A DNA stretch of 64,000 bases from Adiantum capillus-veneris (taxonomy: Eukaryota > Streptophyta > Polypodiopsida > Polypodiales > Pteridaceae). Of the stretch, positions 33,269-44,635 are shown in pieces (the stretch's first letter is position 1; each line of letters begins with the position of its first letter). The stretch is taken from positions 79,091,169 through 79,155,168 of the forward strand of contig CM043958.1 in the NCBI GenBank assembly GCA_014529385.2, written 5' to 3'. The notes below the pieces were generated by a model that saw only the letters and a program-made list of their open reading frames with translations, made no database searches and was not told where the DNA came from. The translations under genes and the position numbers were made by a program.

Positions 33269-33365
33269 GGCACCACATACCTAGCTAGTGCGCTTGGGGA
33301 CCACCGGTCTACCCACTAGGCCGGCGATCCCCTGCCCCCAAACGCACCTAACTAGGTATGCGGCA
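33269..33365 (-). other. Hairpin / tRNA-like segment
   Basis: GCACCACATACCTAGCTAGTGCG (about 33270-33292) is nearly the inverse of CGCACCTAACTAGGTATGCGGCAC (about 33343-33366), giving a long imperfect stem with a GC-rich loop. On the minus strand the loop region reads GGCCTAGTGGGTAG, close to a pol III A box, so a tRNA-derived SINE relic is possible. No clear B box was found. Confidence 0.35.
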
Positions 33366-33513
33366 CCCTTGCTAATAGAAGCCCATGATGTTATGGTAGG
33401 TCACAATGTGAGAATTCTTAGGAATTTGTCCAAAAGATCTTGTATATGAAAAAAAGTTTTTGTTTTGTTTGTCAAAATGAGAAGAAAGGAATGCTTTCTT
33501 TAGCGATATCTGA

Positions 33514-34300
33514 ATGCTTGGACTTTGGAGAGAGCTTTTCACTATAGGAAGCTGGGAACATAAAGATTTGGTGAGTAGGGATGGTAACATGAAGTTCTCT
33601 ACATCTGGATTTTTTGCCTCTATTGATCAGAGGAGCGAAAGAGCAGTCGGCGAGAGTGCGTGCACGGCCCTTGTTGTAGTGATCGCGCTGATTGGCTACA
33701 CAAGAACCTAAATTGTATGCCCATCAAGGACGAATATGACACCCTCATCCAAGAAGGATCTGCAGAGTGGCGAAAGCTATTTGATGTTGAGGCCTATAGA
33801 AGCAAGTTTGTGGATGGCCACTTTGACCTTGAGACTATCATTAACGCAAGAATACCACCACTAGCAGTGGATCATGAGTGTTCCTTCATTGGCTTTTTCC
33901 AACCTGAGGGGCTAGATGACACCTACAACAATTTCTTGCAACGTGCGAAGTCTTTTGAAGCGATTTGGGCAGCAATAGATCAACAGAGTGTAGGCTTGTA
34001 GCCCAATGGGGGATTTCAGCTCTACATTGTGACCTGGAATGATCATTTTTTCCTATTGAAGGTATGCAAAGAAGCTTACTACATTGGGGGAGAGGCTTTA
34101 TGTGGGATGTAATCAGGCATACGTTCTTTGCTTTGATAGCAAGACGAGCCTCTACCATGTGCCAAAAACGGAGGCTTCAAAGGAGCCTGTTAAAGATAAG
34201 AAGGAGGTCTTCCCTACCAAAACAAAGGAATACTAGTCGTCTCAAGCTCAAGATGTGGTTGTATCCTTCCACCACAACAACACCTGCAGCTTAGTTGTTG
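33514..34300 (+). pseudogene. C2 NT-type (EEIG1/EHBP1 N-terminal) plant protein fragment
   Basis: Pieces in shifting frames: GSWEHKDLVSRDGNMKFSTS, then FFASIDQRSERAVGESACTA (33545-33680); WRKLFDVEAYRSKFVDGHFD, then LETIINARIPPL and SFIGFFQPEGLDD (33755-33930); QLYIVTWNDHFFLLK (34016-34060) and CNQAYVLCFDSKTSLYHVPK (34105-34165). From memory these words match the C-terminal part of a plant family annotated as EEIG1/EHBP1 N-terminal (C2 NT-type) domain proteins. Frameshifts between blocks and stops (for example before QLYIV) make it a pseudogene. It is the right-most gene fragment in the CACTA. Confidence 0.65.
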
Positions 34301-34459
34301 CCAAGCTGCACGCAGGTGTATACACATACACTGCTTGAAGCTAGCTTTTTCCCCTTTATATATTGCGCTCTGCTTCTTCTATCTGTATCAATGCGCACTC
34401 TTACTTATATGCTGGGGAAGCTGTGTGATGATAGAGGTTTGCTTTTGAGTTGTCATTGC

Positions 34460-34463
34460 ATAT

Positions 34464-34494
<31 letters not shown>

Positions 34495-34780
34495 TACACT
34501 CTTGTACATGCACGCAGTATTAAGGTCTCCTTCACACACAACCTGCACGCCTACACACATGCACACTCACACATTGAACTGTTTTTTTGAAACATAGCTC
34601 TGAACCTATTTTGCAGGCACTAACAAAGTGCAATATTCAAACCCAAGCTTGGAGACTCCATTTTTTGTGCCTAAGTTTTCACATGCTAAGCCCATGAATT
34701 GAAGCGGAGGTTGAGAGGCATGGCCATTATTCGGGTTCGTTTCCTCTCTTCTTGTATCCACGTCGCAGGAGCTTGTTGTG

Positions 34781-34861
<81 letters not shown>

Positions 34862-34910
34862 ATGCCCACATGCATAAGCGCGTGCGCGCACACACACACA
34901 CACACGTAGC
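34460..34910. repeat. CA, TC/TG and CA microsatellites
   Basis: (CA)n near 34464-34493, compound (TC)n(TG)n at 34779-34860 and (CA)n near 34887-34906. No gene between them that I can support; 34300-35110 is otherwise unassigned CACTA interior. Confidence 0.9.
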
Positions 34911-35116
34911 ACTGATGCAAGTAGTCCATGTGATAACTTCCTCTCGGTCTCCGGGAGTCTCTCAGGACACACACATACACTCAGCGCTATAGACTCCTCT
35001 CCCTCTCACTATCGTTAACATAAATTCCTTTCTCTCCTACCCCTTTGGTCACACCTTTGAATTACATAAACCTGCGGTATTGCATTTTTCACTAAAGAGG
35101 CAAGTGATGAAGAAGA

Positions 35117-35153
35117 GGGGGGAGGGAGGGAGGGGGGGGGAGAGAGAGAGAGT
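35117..35153 (+). other. G-rich tract with quadruplex potential
   Basis: GGGGGG-A-GGG-A-GGG-A-GGGGGGGGGG followed by a short AG run. Four or more G-runs of three or longer separated by single A's satisfy the usual G-quadruplex pattern. It lies about 160 bp before the CACTA right subterminal array. Confidence 0.6.
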
Positions 35154-35284
35154 ACCTGCTCTTGTTTTGCGTATTTTGCTGTAGCGCTACCGTGGAGCTC
35201 GCTACTGTGTATAATTTCCCGCGAGTCACATTTCAAAGGCTTTGCAACAATAATATAGAAGTGCCTCGTTGCATGAGAGAAGGG

Positions 35285-35548
35285 GCGGTGTGTAGGCGTC
35301 GCAAGGAGCCTCGTTTTGCTAAGTCGTTTAAGCAAGGCCCAATTTGAAGCGTCGATTATGCCACGGCTATAAATTCAAGTCGTCGATTATGCAACGGCAG
35401 TGGTTGTTTATGCGACGGCCGATTTTTTTTATAAAAAAATATCCTTGCTTATACGACTGAAACCTCGTCTATGCGACGCGTTTGTCATCGGTTAAAGGAC
35501 GCCTGTCAATTATTAGTCTCTCCCAAACCCCCCTTATGGCTAGTAGTG
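35285..35548. repeat. CACTA right terminus and subterminal repeats
   Basis: Words such as GGCGTCGCAAGG, CGTCGATTATGC, TTATGCGACGGC and CTATGCGACGCG recur, matching the left array in reverse complement; the end CTAGTAGTG is followed by the TSD ATA (35549-35551). Orientation and placement mirror the left end. Confidence 0.75.
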
Positions 35549-35551
35549 ATA

Positions 35552-37370
35552 GAATTACTTGGAGATTTTTTTGAGAAATGACTTTGGGTTACAAGGTTTG
35601 TTGTGCAAAATCACATGAAGTGACTTATTGCTGGAATTTGAGTTTGGAAATTGCAAGTACTAATTTGGTTATGATACATATAAATAATAACATGATTGAT
35701 AGCTGGCTTGATATCTCTATTGAGGTGGAGTTGCTTGTTAGCCTTGTCTTAACTACAACATGTTGCTTATTACTGGTTGTTTGAATTAAACTCTTGATGA
35801 GATGCTTCTTTGCTTTGAATTACTTACATTCTGTTGTTGATTATTGGTTAGCTTTTTTGGTCGGGGATATCTTTCTTAGTCCTAAAAACTTGTTTTTTTC
35901 AAACTACAGCCAGCTATTGAGAGGTATTGCCATAAATTATATGTAAACTTATACATACATGCATATTCTAGGCTTGATGCCTGGCATATAATTTATGGAT
36001 ACTGATCTGTTTTTTGGAGCTTCACTGCCAAAATTATGACCTGGTCTCTAGGTTAGATCTTACTCTCATGAACTAGCTATATTTTGGTATGGTGGGAGAT
36101 GGTTGGATCTGGCTCTAGTTCTACCTAATACATCCTTGGCTCTTGCTTATATTGCTATGGGTTGTTTTTTCCTCTTTGCTCACCTTGTTGGACCTTGTCA
36201 TGCTGGCCTTGACATGAAAACAATCTGACATATTGCAGCTTGCTGCTAATTACTAGGAGTATGGTTTGGCTTTATACATAATTTGGTTTACATTTTATTA
36301 TTTAAAGAGAATTGGCTTAGATTCTGATCTGGCCTTGTTACTGATCTGGTGAGTAATGATCTAGTCTTTTTTGTGCTTTACTACCTATGTATGGTATGAT
36401 ATTATGATATGGAGGAGGCTGGTTGCATTGACAAAAACAATGACCTTCAGATTGGTACTTAGATTGTTGGTTTAAATCTGGTCCTTTTTTCAAAAAACCA
36501 TATTCACTAAATCTGGTTGGAACTTTTTTGGCCAATTATGGCTTAAATCTAGACAATTGTACTTCGGGCCTGCTCACTAAATCTTGAGTGAAAATCTATC
36601 TAAAAACTTTTAGTCTTATATCTTATTGAGGTATCATTGTGGCACTGACTAAGGGATGACTTGAAAGTATTTTTAACCATAAGAAATGAGTTCCATTTTT
36701 TGTGGCTTTGACTGATACTTCCTAGGCAGATTAATCCAACTGCTATTTTGATACCAAAGCAAATCTCTTTATGGTACTTAAATGGGTGCTGATAGGTGAA
36801 CAGGCCTGTTGCAAAATTAAAAGATTACTCATTTAACTCAGATTCTCGATGGTTGACCTAAACCTGGGTTTGTTCACACAATGTTTAAGCTAAAGAAAAT
36901 AACATAAGATGATATAGAGTAGTCGACTTCCTCTCACAGTAAATGGTTATTATAAAAAGGAACTTTTATAGCATATGAAGCAATTCTGGTAGGATTACTT
37001 TGTATAGGACAGTAGCTAGTCTAATAATTTTTAAGTTTGACATGGATAGCAACTGATAGGTTCTTTGAGGCCTCCCATACGTAGCCAAGTCTAACATAAC
37101 TATTGTCATGACTATATGGATGCAGGTGAGAATACTATCTTGGCTTAAAAAGGTTTAGCCTGCTGTAGCCCAACTTTGAAAACGCTTGATGATTCAACTA
37201 GGATGATTATGATACCTTGTATAAACTCATTTGAAATGATACTTCATTCTTATTACGCTATACAGTTATGAATCAAATACTGAGTTGTTTCTGTACTAAT
37301 CTTTAGCCAGTTGTCTTTTGAACGTCCTGTTCCTTGGTGTGTATTTATTAAAATTAAAACATCTACACAC
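35552..37370. other. Non-coding right flank of the CACTA element
   Basis: T-rich sequence with many short words of the type GATCTGG and TGGCTTGATAT, no sustained frame. The segment near 35700-35735 (AGCTGGCTTGATATCTCTAT) resembles 9163-9196 on the other side of the CACTA insertion, so the insertion may have landed within an older repeat. No family recognised. Confidence 0.35.
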
Positions 37371-37929
37371 ACACACATTGAGAAAGGAAGAGAGAGAGAG
37401 AGAGGAGAGAGATAAAACAATAGAGAAAGAGAGAGAATTTGAAATGAAATGTTATATTAAACGTCTTCAAAATTTCAAATGATTTATGAGATGAATCCGA
37501 TAATGTCTGCATTGTCCAAGAAAATAGTGCATTAGTTGGTGAAGAGCTTCGTCAATGTCTGTCTTTGTAAATAGACATACTATGACATATATAGATAATG
37601 AGAGAGAGAAAGAAAGATAGAGTGAGAGAGTTGACATAGGTTTAGGATTTAGTTTTTATATTTAAGTTAGAGTTTAGGTTTAGATTTAATTTAGATAATT
37701 GGGATTAGGTTTAGGATTTAACTCAAGATTTAAGCTTTAGAGCTGAAGAAGAGGCCCAACCATCCCTCTCTTTTTTGTAGAGCTTAAAGGTGTTCGAAGC
37801 TAGTTAGCTTTGGAATGTTCAAAGGATAGGCAGCAACACTAGCTACTGAAAGCGTTCTCCTTCTATTGAACTTGAGTGATGGAAGAGGAAAGTGGATAGC
37901 TCAAGTCTTTCACAACGGATCAAGTTGGC

Positions 37930-38024
<95 letters not shown>

Positions 38025-38160
38025 AGAGAGAGAGAGAGAGGGAGGGAGGGAGCACTCACGATAGTGTTGAGTATGAAATAGAGCAGCTGAAGCAGACAAC
38101 ATAGCAGGAGCAGTTTTCATTTGAAAAATCTGCATTTTGTTATGTGTATGTGCATGCATG

Positions 38161-38204
<44 letters not shown>

Positions 38205-38454
38205 GGTTAGATAAAGATCAGATTTTGGATTTAGTTTTAATATTAAATTTTAGCTTTAGGATTATGATTTTAGGCTTTAGCTCACATGAGTTTAGGTATG
38301 TAGTTGTTTGCAAGCTTACACGTGTAAACATCTCTCTTTCTTTCTCTCCAAACTAAATGCTACGGAGATTATATGCAAGCTCACAAGTGCAAACATCTCT
38401 CTCTCTTTTCCCTCTCTTTCTCTCCATGGATGATGAATTAGGTTGGAAAGCTTC
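37371..38454. repeat. Microsatellite-rich region
   Basis: AG-rich runs at 37389-37435, compound (TG)n(AG)n at 37929-38040, (AG)n at 38164-38200, and a repeated CAAACATCTCTCTC-like word near 38330 and 38390. No gene seen. Confidence 0.85.
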
Positions 38455-39226
38455 TGTAATGGGCATGGCCTATGAACTTTGAGAATAGCGGAATAAAGAG
38501 AATCAAAGTGAGCATTTTTGTGAGATTACTTTGCAAACATAGCCCGGGGAGGTCAGCTAATAAAAATGTAACCTATCACGTGAGTTCAACAGAAGGGTAT
38601 TTAAAGTTCTTGAAACTTACAAAAATATATATACATAAGGGAATTATTTTTCAAATCTAAAAAAAACTAACAGATTTTTAAAGAAAAGGGTATATTATAT
38701 TCCTAACGAAATTCACAGATAAGGGGTTTTACAAACATGTAATGAACGCACGTGATATAGTAGTTTTACACATAGTGAACCCCCCGAGGAACATAGAGGG
38801 TTAACTTAATTGATGGTAGAAACATGAACATAGTACTTAATTAACTTGGCATGAACAATGCTTTTGCAAGAGAGAGAGAGAGTAATAGAGAACATGACAA
38901 TAGTTCAGGACCGGATTTCCCCCTCCAAAAGGCATTTGTATTATAGATTCTCCCATCAAGAGAGACTTGGTACAATACAATATTTGTGTTCCTTGTGACC
39001 TTGGTGATGCTATAAAGATGGAAAGATTCATGCATCATGAGCATGACATAAACTTTGCAAAAGCATTAAGTATCCCAAACCTTAGTCCCAAGGACTCAAA
39101 CAGCTTCGAAGGTGGAGAGATCTAGCGGGGAATGATGGTAGGGAAGAGGAAGGAGAACCATTGATAAGAGAAATAAATAGTTCCTCACTTATCATTGCTC
39201 TTCTTGCCTAGCATAGCATGATAGCA
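38455..39226 (-). repeat. Inverted gypsy LTR fragment
   Basis: Begins TGTAATGGGCATGGCC, the reverse complement of the end of the LTR at 40424, and follows that LTR inward for about 520 bp once a 246-bp insertion (38543-38788) is removed. It stops at the junction near 39227, where the plus-oriented LTR starts. It is thus a truncated LTR of the same family facing its partner. Confidence 0.85.
38543..38788. mobile_element. 246-bp hAT-like MITE
   Basis: The other LTR arm lacks this segment (empty site at about 40337-40344). The insert begins CCCGGGGAGGTCA and ends, in reverse complement, CTCGGGGGGTTCA, an imperfect terminal inverted repeat of about 13 bp. It is flanked by an 8-bp near-duplication, AAACATAG (38535-38542) and GAACATAG (38789-38796); the empty site reads GAACATAG. 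Eight-bp duplications are typical of hAT elements. It has no coding capacity. Confidence 0.75.
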
Positions 39227-39232
39227 TAGTTA

Positions 39233-40424
39233 TGAAGTCTTTTGAGCTTAGTCAAGCTAGGCCTGACCTTGAGGTGGGAATCCTACCCAAGCCTGAGGTG
39301 ATCTTCGCTTTCTAACTAAAGTGGTTAAAGTGTTTTTGGAAAACTTTCCGAAGCTTGAGGTGATTCTCATTCTTAAATGACTAAGGTTCTTGAAGTGTTC
39401 AATTCAAAGATAAACTCTCAAGAGGCATAAACCGTTTCCATGCTTAATTAAATAAGTGCTTGAAGTGTTCAATTCAAACCAAATGACTTAAGAAGCATAA
39501 AAGACACATGTCAAAATTCTCCACATGTGGCCCTCATGATGTGCTTGAATCCTATTGGATAGGATTTAAAGGGGTCCAATGAGAGTTTTCATGCATAAAA
39601 ATAAATAGTTAAGTTCTTTCTCTCAGAGAGGAAAAATAGGACACATGTCCAATGATATAATTAAATAATACAAGAGAGAGAGAGGGGTGGACCAAGATTG
39701 AGAGGGGTTATACTCTCCCACACACACAAAAATTGTCTCATTGTGTGGAGTGCAAAGTGCAAGAGCTCCATCTCGTTCTCCAAGCTTGTTGTAAGAAGTT
39801 GAGAGCCTACACCAACAACCTTGGCTATGGAATGAAAATCCAACCAAGAGCCATGCTTCAATGCCTAAGATTTCCATCCTCTTCATCTTCATTACTATGC
39901 TATTATGCTATGGTAAGCAAGAAGAGTGATGATACGTGAGGAACTATTTCTTTCTCTTATGATTGATTCTACTTCCTCTTTCCTACCCTCATTCCTTGCT
40001 AGATTTCTCCACCTTCGAAGGTGTTTGAGGCCTTGGGACTGAGGCTTGGGATAGTTAATGCTTTTTGCAAAGTTTATGTTATGCTCGTGATGCATGAAGC
40101 TTTCCATCTTCATAGCGTCACCAAGGTCACAAGGAACACAAAGATTGTATTGTAACAAGTTTCTCTTGATGGGAGAATCTATAATAAAAATGGCTTTTGG
40201 AGGGGGGACCGGCTCCAAGTAAATCCGGTCCTCAACTATTGTCACGTTCTCTAATAATCTCTCTTACAAAAGTATTGTTCATGCCAGGTTAATTAAGTAC
40301 ATTGTTCATGTTTTTACCATCAATCAAGTTCACCCTCTATGTTCTCAAAGTAATCTAACAAAAATGCTCACTCTAATTCTCTTAATTCCGCTATTCTCAA
40401 AGTTCATAGGCCATGCCCATTACA
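39233..40424 (+). repeat. gypsy 5' LTR (about 1.19 kb)
   Basis: Likely limits TGAAGTC at 39233 and CATTACA at 40424; the right limit is set by the adjacent primer-binding site and by the mirror-image copy at 38455. The left limit is inferred from the point where the inverted arm stops. The repeated word CTTGAAGTGTTCAATTCAAA occurs near 39391 and 39463. Confidence 0.7.
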
Positions 40425-40425
40425 G

Positions 40426-40437
40426 TGGTATCAGAGC
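40426..40437 (+). other. Primer-binding site (initiator tRNA-Met)
   Basis: TGGTATCAGAGC directly follows the LTR end with one intervening base. It is complementary to the 3' end of plant initiator methionine tRNA, the common primer for minus-strand synthesis in plant LTR elements. Confidence 0.85.
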
Positions 40438-40838
40438 ATTTGGTTTCTCTTTTCTTGCTTAAGCAAAGAGGTCCTTAAGTAGCCTATTAATGGTTGAGTT
40501 TTTTGATTATATTAGGATAAGTGGAACTAGGATCTATTATCAGTTTTGTTGAGCCCACTATGTGGGATATGGTGCACACCTCGGGAGCTTTGGTCTTAAT
40601 AATGGGGTCTTTTTAAACTTGCCTATGTCTTTACCATTATTGAGCCATAATAAGTTCAAAAGGAGCTATCCCTTGGCAATTTTTCTATGCTAGACCCATT
40701 CCACTACTCTCTATAATTTACCAATTCGAGTCGTGGGTGTAGATACTTAAGTGCTGATTTTCAAAGGCTAAGAGCAGTAGAAACTAAGGCTTTGAATCAC
40801 CAAAGATTACACTAAGTAAACACATAAGTATAATTAGC

Positions 40839-41520
40839 ATGGCTGACAATAACCAAGAGAGTAGAATGAACATTGATAACTTTGGTTTTGCACATGAATG
40901 TGCTAATGATGTTTCCCCCATGTTTGTCAATTTTTGTGTTACTAGGTTGCATCAAGCTATGGGAAACCTACTTTTCAAGCCAAAGCTACTCATCAACAAC
41001 TTTGTGCTTATGGGATTTCCCTTCCTCTCCAAGAGGAGAGAGAGTTCAGGAGGCCTCTTCATGAGACTCCCAAACAAAGACTCTCTCCCATAAGAGAGGC
41101 AGAATCCAAATAACGAGAAATAACTGAATCCCTAAGTTCGTCTAAAGATGTGGCTCCACAAAGACGGCGGTCTAGACGTTTGCCAACTTCTCCCAAGAGG
41201 AAATGGTCAACCCATGGGCCTTCTCCTTGTCACTCCAAAATAAAAGGAGGAAACAAAGAAAGAAAAAAAGCAAGAAAGAGGTCACACTCTTCTCCTTCTT
41301 CTTCACCTTCCTCCTCTTCTGCCAAAAGCAATAGCTATTCTCCTAGAGAATACAAGAGGAGAGGACATCACAAAAATTACCCAGCATGGCAAAGGTCCCA
41401 AAATCTCAAGAAATTCAAAGAGCGAGGAAAGATATTCTCTTTTCATAGCTATGATGACACCTTTGGTGCCACTGATAGAGTATTGGCCTTCATCCAACAA
41501 TTGCATGGTCATCATCCCCT
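40839..41520 (+). pseudogene. gypsy gag, N-terminal part
   Basis: Starts MADNNQESRMNIDNFGF at 40839, breaks, then a basic/Ser-rich open piece (41150-41542) with KRKWSTHGPSP, a SSPSSSPSSSS run and finally FHSYDDTFGATDRVLAFIQQ. The last words are the beginning of the gag capsid domain, which is continued not downstream but on the minus strand from about 42870. Frameshifts are present. Confidence 0.65.
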
Positions 41521-41539
41521 TGTTTTGGAGGTAGCTCAA

Positions 41540-42885
41540 TAGGGATGTCATCAATGAAAACATCATGGAATCCATTTAGGAAATTAGACAACTCTACTTC
41601 CTCTTGATTCCCTTTATTGCTACTTGTGGAAACATTAGAATCATTTATAGATTCTTTAACAAAAATCATATTTGCAAAAATAGAGCATTAACTTATCAAA
41701 AGTAAGCATATTTACCAAGGAGATGGTGTTCCCCAAATCATTAGTATCTATGTACATGCTCTTTTTCCTATCGATGAAATAGATTCTCCTTTCAGGGAAC
41801 TTCATGTTGGCAACCATGCAATTGAACCATGATGCCCCTAGTATAACATCCTCATGTTGGAGAGGAGAGACAACAAAAATTCTTCTTTTTCGACGTAGCT
41901 TTGGACATGAATCCTCAACATCCCAATGAAGGGATAATGGAGGCTTGCTATCCCTTGAAAGATCCATTGGAATTTACAGTATCTCCCATCTCAAAATCTT
42001 GAATGCCCAACTTAGTGTCAAACTCCGTTGATATGAAGTAGAGCCAGGGTCAAAGAGAATAAGGGCATCATGCTCCCTTACTTCTCCCCAAGCATAGGAA
42101 AGTGATAAGACTTTGCAATGAGTATCCTCTTTTGGAGCTTCAATCATGGAAGCTCTAGGAGTGTCATTGAGTACATTTCTTTTGGGGTAAGAAAGATAAC
42201 CATGTCCTTGCTCCCCACACTTAAATCATTTATGGTCTTTACGAAAGGCCTATAGTTCTTCGGGAGAGAGCCTATTTTTACCTTTGTAAGATCCTTTCTC
42301 CTTGGCCTTGTTGTTGTTGGTGTTGTTGTTGCCTTGAGAAGAGTTTTGAGCATTGATCTTCCCTTTAGCTTCATTTTGATCCTTGTTTTCCATGGGCTTG
42401 AAATTTCTTCTCGTCCCTTTGTTGGAAATTTATCCTTGAAGCAACCATATTTTGGTGGATGACTTCAATGTTAGTGCTAGGTTGTTTTTGTGAGTTGACA
42501 TACTCAGCCATTTCATCAGGTAATTCGACACAGAATTTTTTCTTTTGCTCGACAAAGTCTATCCTTTGAAAGACTGAAGCTTTGAGATGTAAATCCCAAA
42601 AGTTGTCTATATATTTGTGGATAGACTCATTAATGAGTAGCTTCAAACTTTTCCATTCGGTGAGCACTTTGTCCTTGGCATCGTTTGCAAGGTATTGCTT
42701 CATTATGGAAACTCGTAGAGTTTTCCATGTCTTTGGGGCTTCCCCGTTGCCACAAATGCTAACCCACCATTGACAAGTAGAATTTTGGAAGTGCATAGCT
42801 ACATGGTGTAGCTTGGAGGACTCCCTGAAGCCCTCATCTCCAAAGGCCGCATCAAATAGAGATTGTGCTAGGAAGCTCACCGCCT
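41540..42885 (-). pseudogene. Inverted gag-protease block
   Basis: Minus strand, right to left: gag capsid (42880-42371, 169 codons open) with FDAAFGDEGFRESSKLHHVA, WWVSICGNGEAPKTW, LNESIHKY-type and ELPDEMAEYVNSQ words; a basic linker (42374-42144); then a protease-like block (41967-41656) with FVVSPLQHEDVILGASWFN, FPERRIYFIDRKK and DTNDLGN. The capsid frame picks up where the plus-strand gag stops at about 41520, so this block was inverted in place. Both edges lie in or beside coding sequence. Confidence 0.8.
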
Positions 42886-42939
42886 AATAAACCTCCTTAT
42901 TGAGTTTCATAAGCTCAACAAGAGAAGATCATGAGGTAA

Positions 42940-43850
42940 GTGCATGAATTGGTGGAAAAAGGAATGGTGAGGCCTAGCTCCTCTCCATTCTCTTCACTTT
43001 TAGTGCAAAATAAAGATGGCACATATCACATGTGTATCAACTATAGATCACTAAATAGGATCACTATAAAAAAACATATTTCCCATGCCACAGGTAGAAG
43101 ATCTATTTGATAAGTTACAAGTTTTGGCCTGACAAATGCTCCAACCGCATTCAAACTCACGATGGACAAAAATCTTCAGGCCACTCAAATTCTCTTGAGG
43201 AGTACAAGTGACACCTCCAAGTAATCTTTCAAGTCATGAGAGAGAATAATCTTTTCATTAATCAAAAGAAAAGTGATTTTTTCTACAAGAGATTCAATAT
43301 TTAGGTCACATTGTCTCTTAAGATGGTATCTGTATGAATCCATCAAAATTGGAGGTAATAAAAGCATGGCCTAATCCAAGGAATCTACATGAGCTAAGAA
43401 GATTTATTGGTATGTGTGCATACTATAGACGCTTCATAGAAACATTCTCTTACATAGCAGGACCACTGCATGACTTAAGAAGGAATTAGAACGCTAAGTA
43501 CTCATGGACTGCTAAAGAACAAAATTCTTTTGACAAGCTCAAAGAGAAGCTTACCTCCCAACTAGTCTTTATGCTTTCGGATCTCTCAAAGCCATTTAAG
43601 GTCCAATGTGATGCTTGTGGTGATTGCCTTTGAGCAGTCTTGATTCAAGAAGGGCATGCCAAACCATATGAGAGCCAAAGGCTCAATGCCAATGAACAGG
43701 TCTTGGGCATATACAAAAAAGAGCTTTTAGCTGTGCTACACACCCTAGACACATGGAAGCACTATCTCTCAGGGGCTCCATTCATCCTACGAATGGGTCA
43801 CAAAGCCTCAAGAAATTCATGACGCAAACCAAGATTTCCAACAAACAAAT
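42940..43850 (+). pseudogene. gypsy reverse transcriptase and RNase H remnant
   Basis: Fragments: [20 protein letters not shown] (RT finger), a deletion across the catalytic YxDD region, then LTNAPTAFKLTMDKN, FINQKKSDFF, LHELRRFIGMCAYYRRFIET, KEKLTSQLVFMLSDLSKPFK, then FKVQCDACGD and KKELLAVLHTLDTWKHYLSG. The last words are the RNase H start and its EL-A-H block. Stops (for example after DCL at about 43632) and shifts are frequent. The catalytic RT motif is missing. Confidence 0.75.
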
Positions 43851-44440
43851 GAGGTGGGCCAATTTAATTTTCATATGGCTCACTTGCTGGCAAGCACAAT
43901 CAAGTGGTCGATGCAATTTCACAATGGCCAAGGATAAATGTGGTGTCTATAGAAACTCACAATGACCTATCCTTTATGATAGATGAGTATGCTCCTAACC
44001 GAGACTTTTAGGTAATGACAACCTTGCCTAGGGAAGAAAAAAAAGAACCATTCACCGTGAAGGAGGGTTATTTTCCAAATGGCAATAGGCTATGTGTTCC
44101 TCACCCATACAATCATATATGAATTCCGTGCTTCTCATTATGCAAGGCAAAGAAGGATTCCATAATCTACTCTTCGAGGAGTAGAAATGTATTTTTGCTG
44201 GTCTACCATGAAAAGAAAACATACAAGAGTATGTTTCAAAATGCGTGGTATACCAAAAATTAAAATTTGATTGAGGGAAGGAACTTGGATTGTTTCAATT
44301 GATAGGCTTAGCAAGAAAACACACTCTATGCCAATCAAAAAGGCTATTGAAGAACATCAAGCGGCAACCCTCTTTAGATCTCAAATTTTCAAGTATCATG
44401 GCTTGCCAACATCCATAATGTCAAACAAAGATTGTAGATA
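43851..44440 (+). pseudogene. gypsy integrase remnant
   Basis: Words such as SIMKRKHTRVCFKMRGIPK-type zinc-domain remains near 44200-44260 and a stretch around 44305-44430 reading, in shifting frames, SKKTHSMPIKKAIEEHQAAT and FKYHGLPTSIMSNKD, which correspond to the integrase core D-R-LSK-T-H and GLP-SI-SD blocks. Sequence similarity ends at about 44440. Confidence 0.55.
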
Positions 44441-44632
44441 GGTAGTACATATACTACATACTACATATAGTAATGTATACTACTTACTACATATTAAAAT
44501 ATACCACATATAGTGTTATATACTGTGGTCTACAATTTATTGTTTGTTATGTAAGTAGTATGTAGTACATACTTAACTCTATGTTATTGGTTTTATATAA
44601 ACTAAGAACTATATAATATGTGTTTTGTAGAT
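44441..44632. repeat. TACTACATA-type AT-rich repeat
   Basis: Repeated TACTACATA words at the left and their inverse (TATGTAGTA) at the right (about 44441-44575) give an imperfect inverted-repeat look. It marks the boundary between the gypsy remnant and the next gene-like region. No transposon class can be assigned. Confidence 0.4.
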
Positions 44633-44635
44633 AAT

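Larger units (their letters stand above)
39233..44440 (+). mobile_element. Rearranged Ty3/gypsy element
   Basis: A 5' LTR (39233-40424), primer-binding site, gag N-terminus, an inverted gag-protease block and then RT, RNase H and integrase remnants on the plus strand. No 3' LTR is seen; similarity ends near 44440 inside integrase. The order is that of a Ty3/gypsy element with one internal inversion of roughly 1.35 kb. Confidence 0.75.

Noticed and set aside
38455-40424. A single giant foldback transposon
   Set aside because: The outer right arm is followed by a tRNA-Met primer-binding site and gag, so the arms are LTRs rather than transposon termini.
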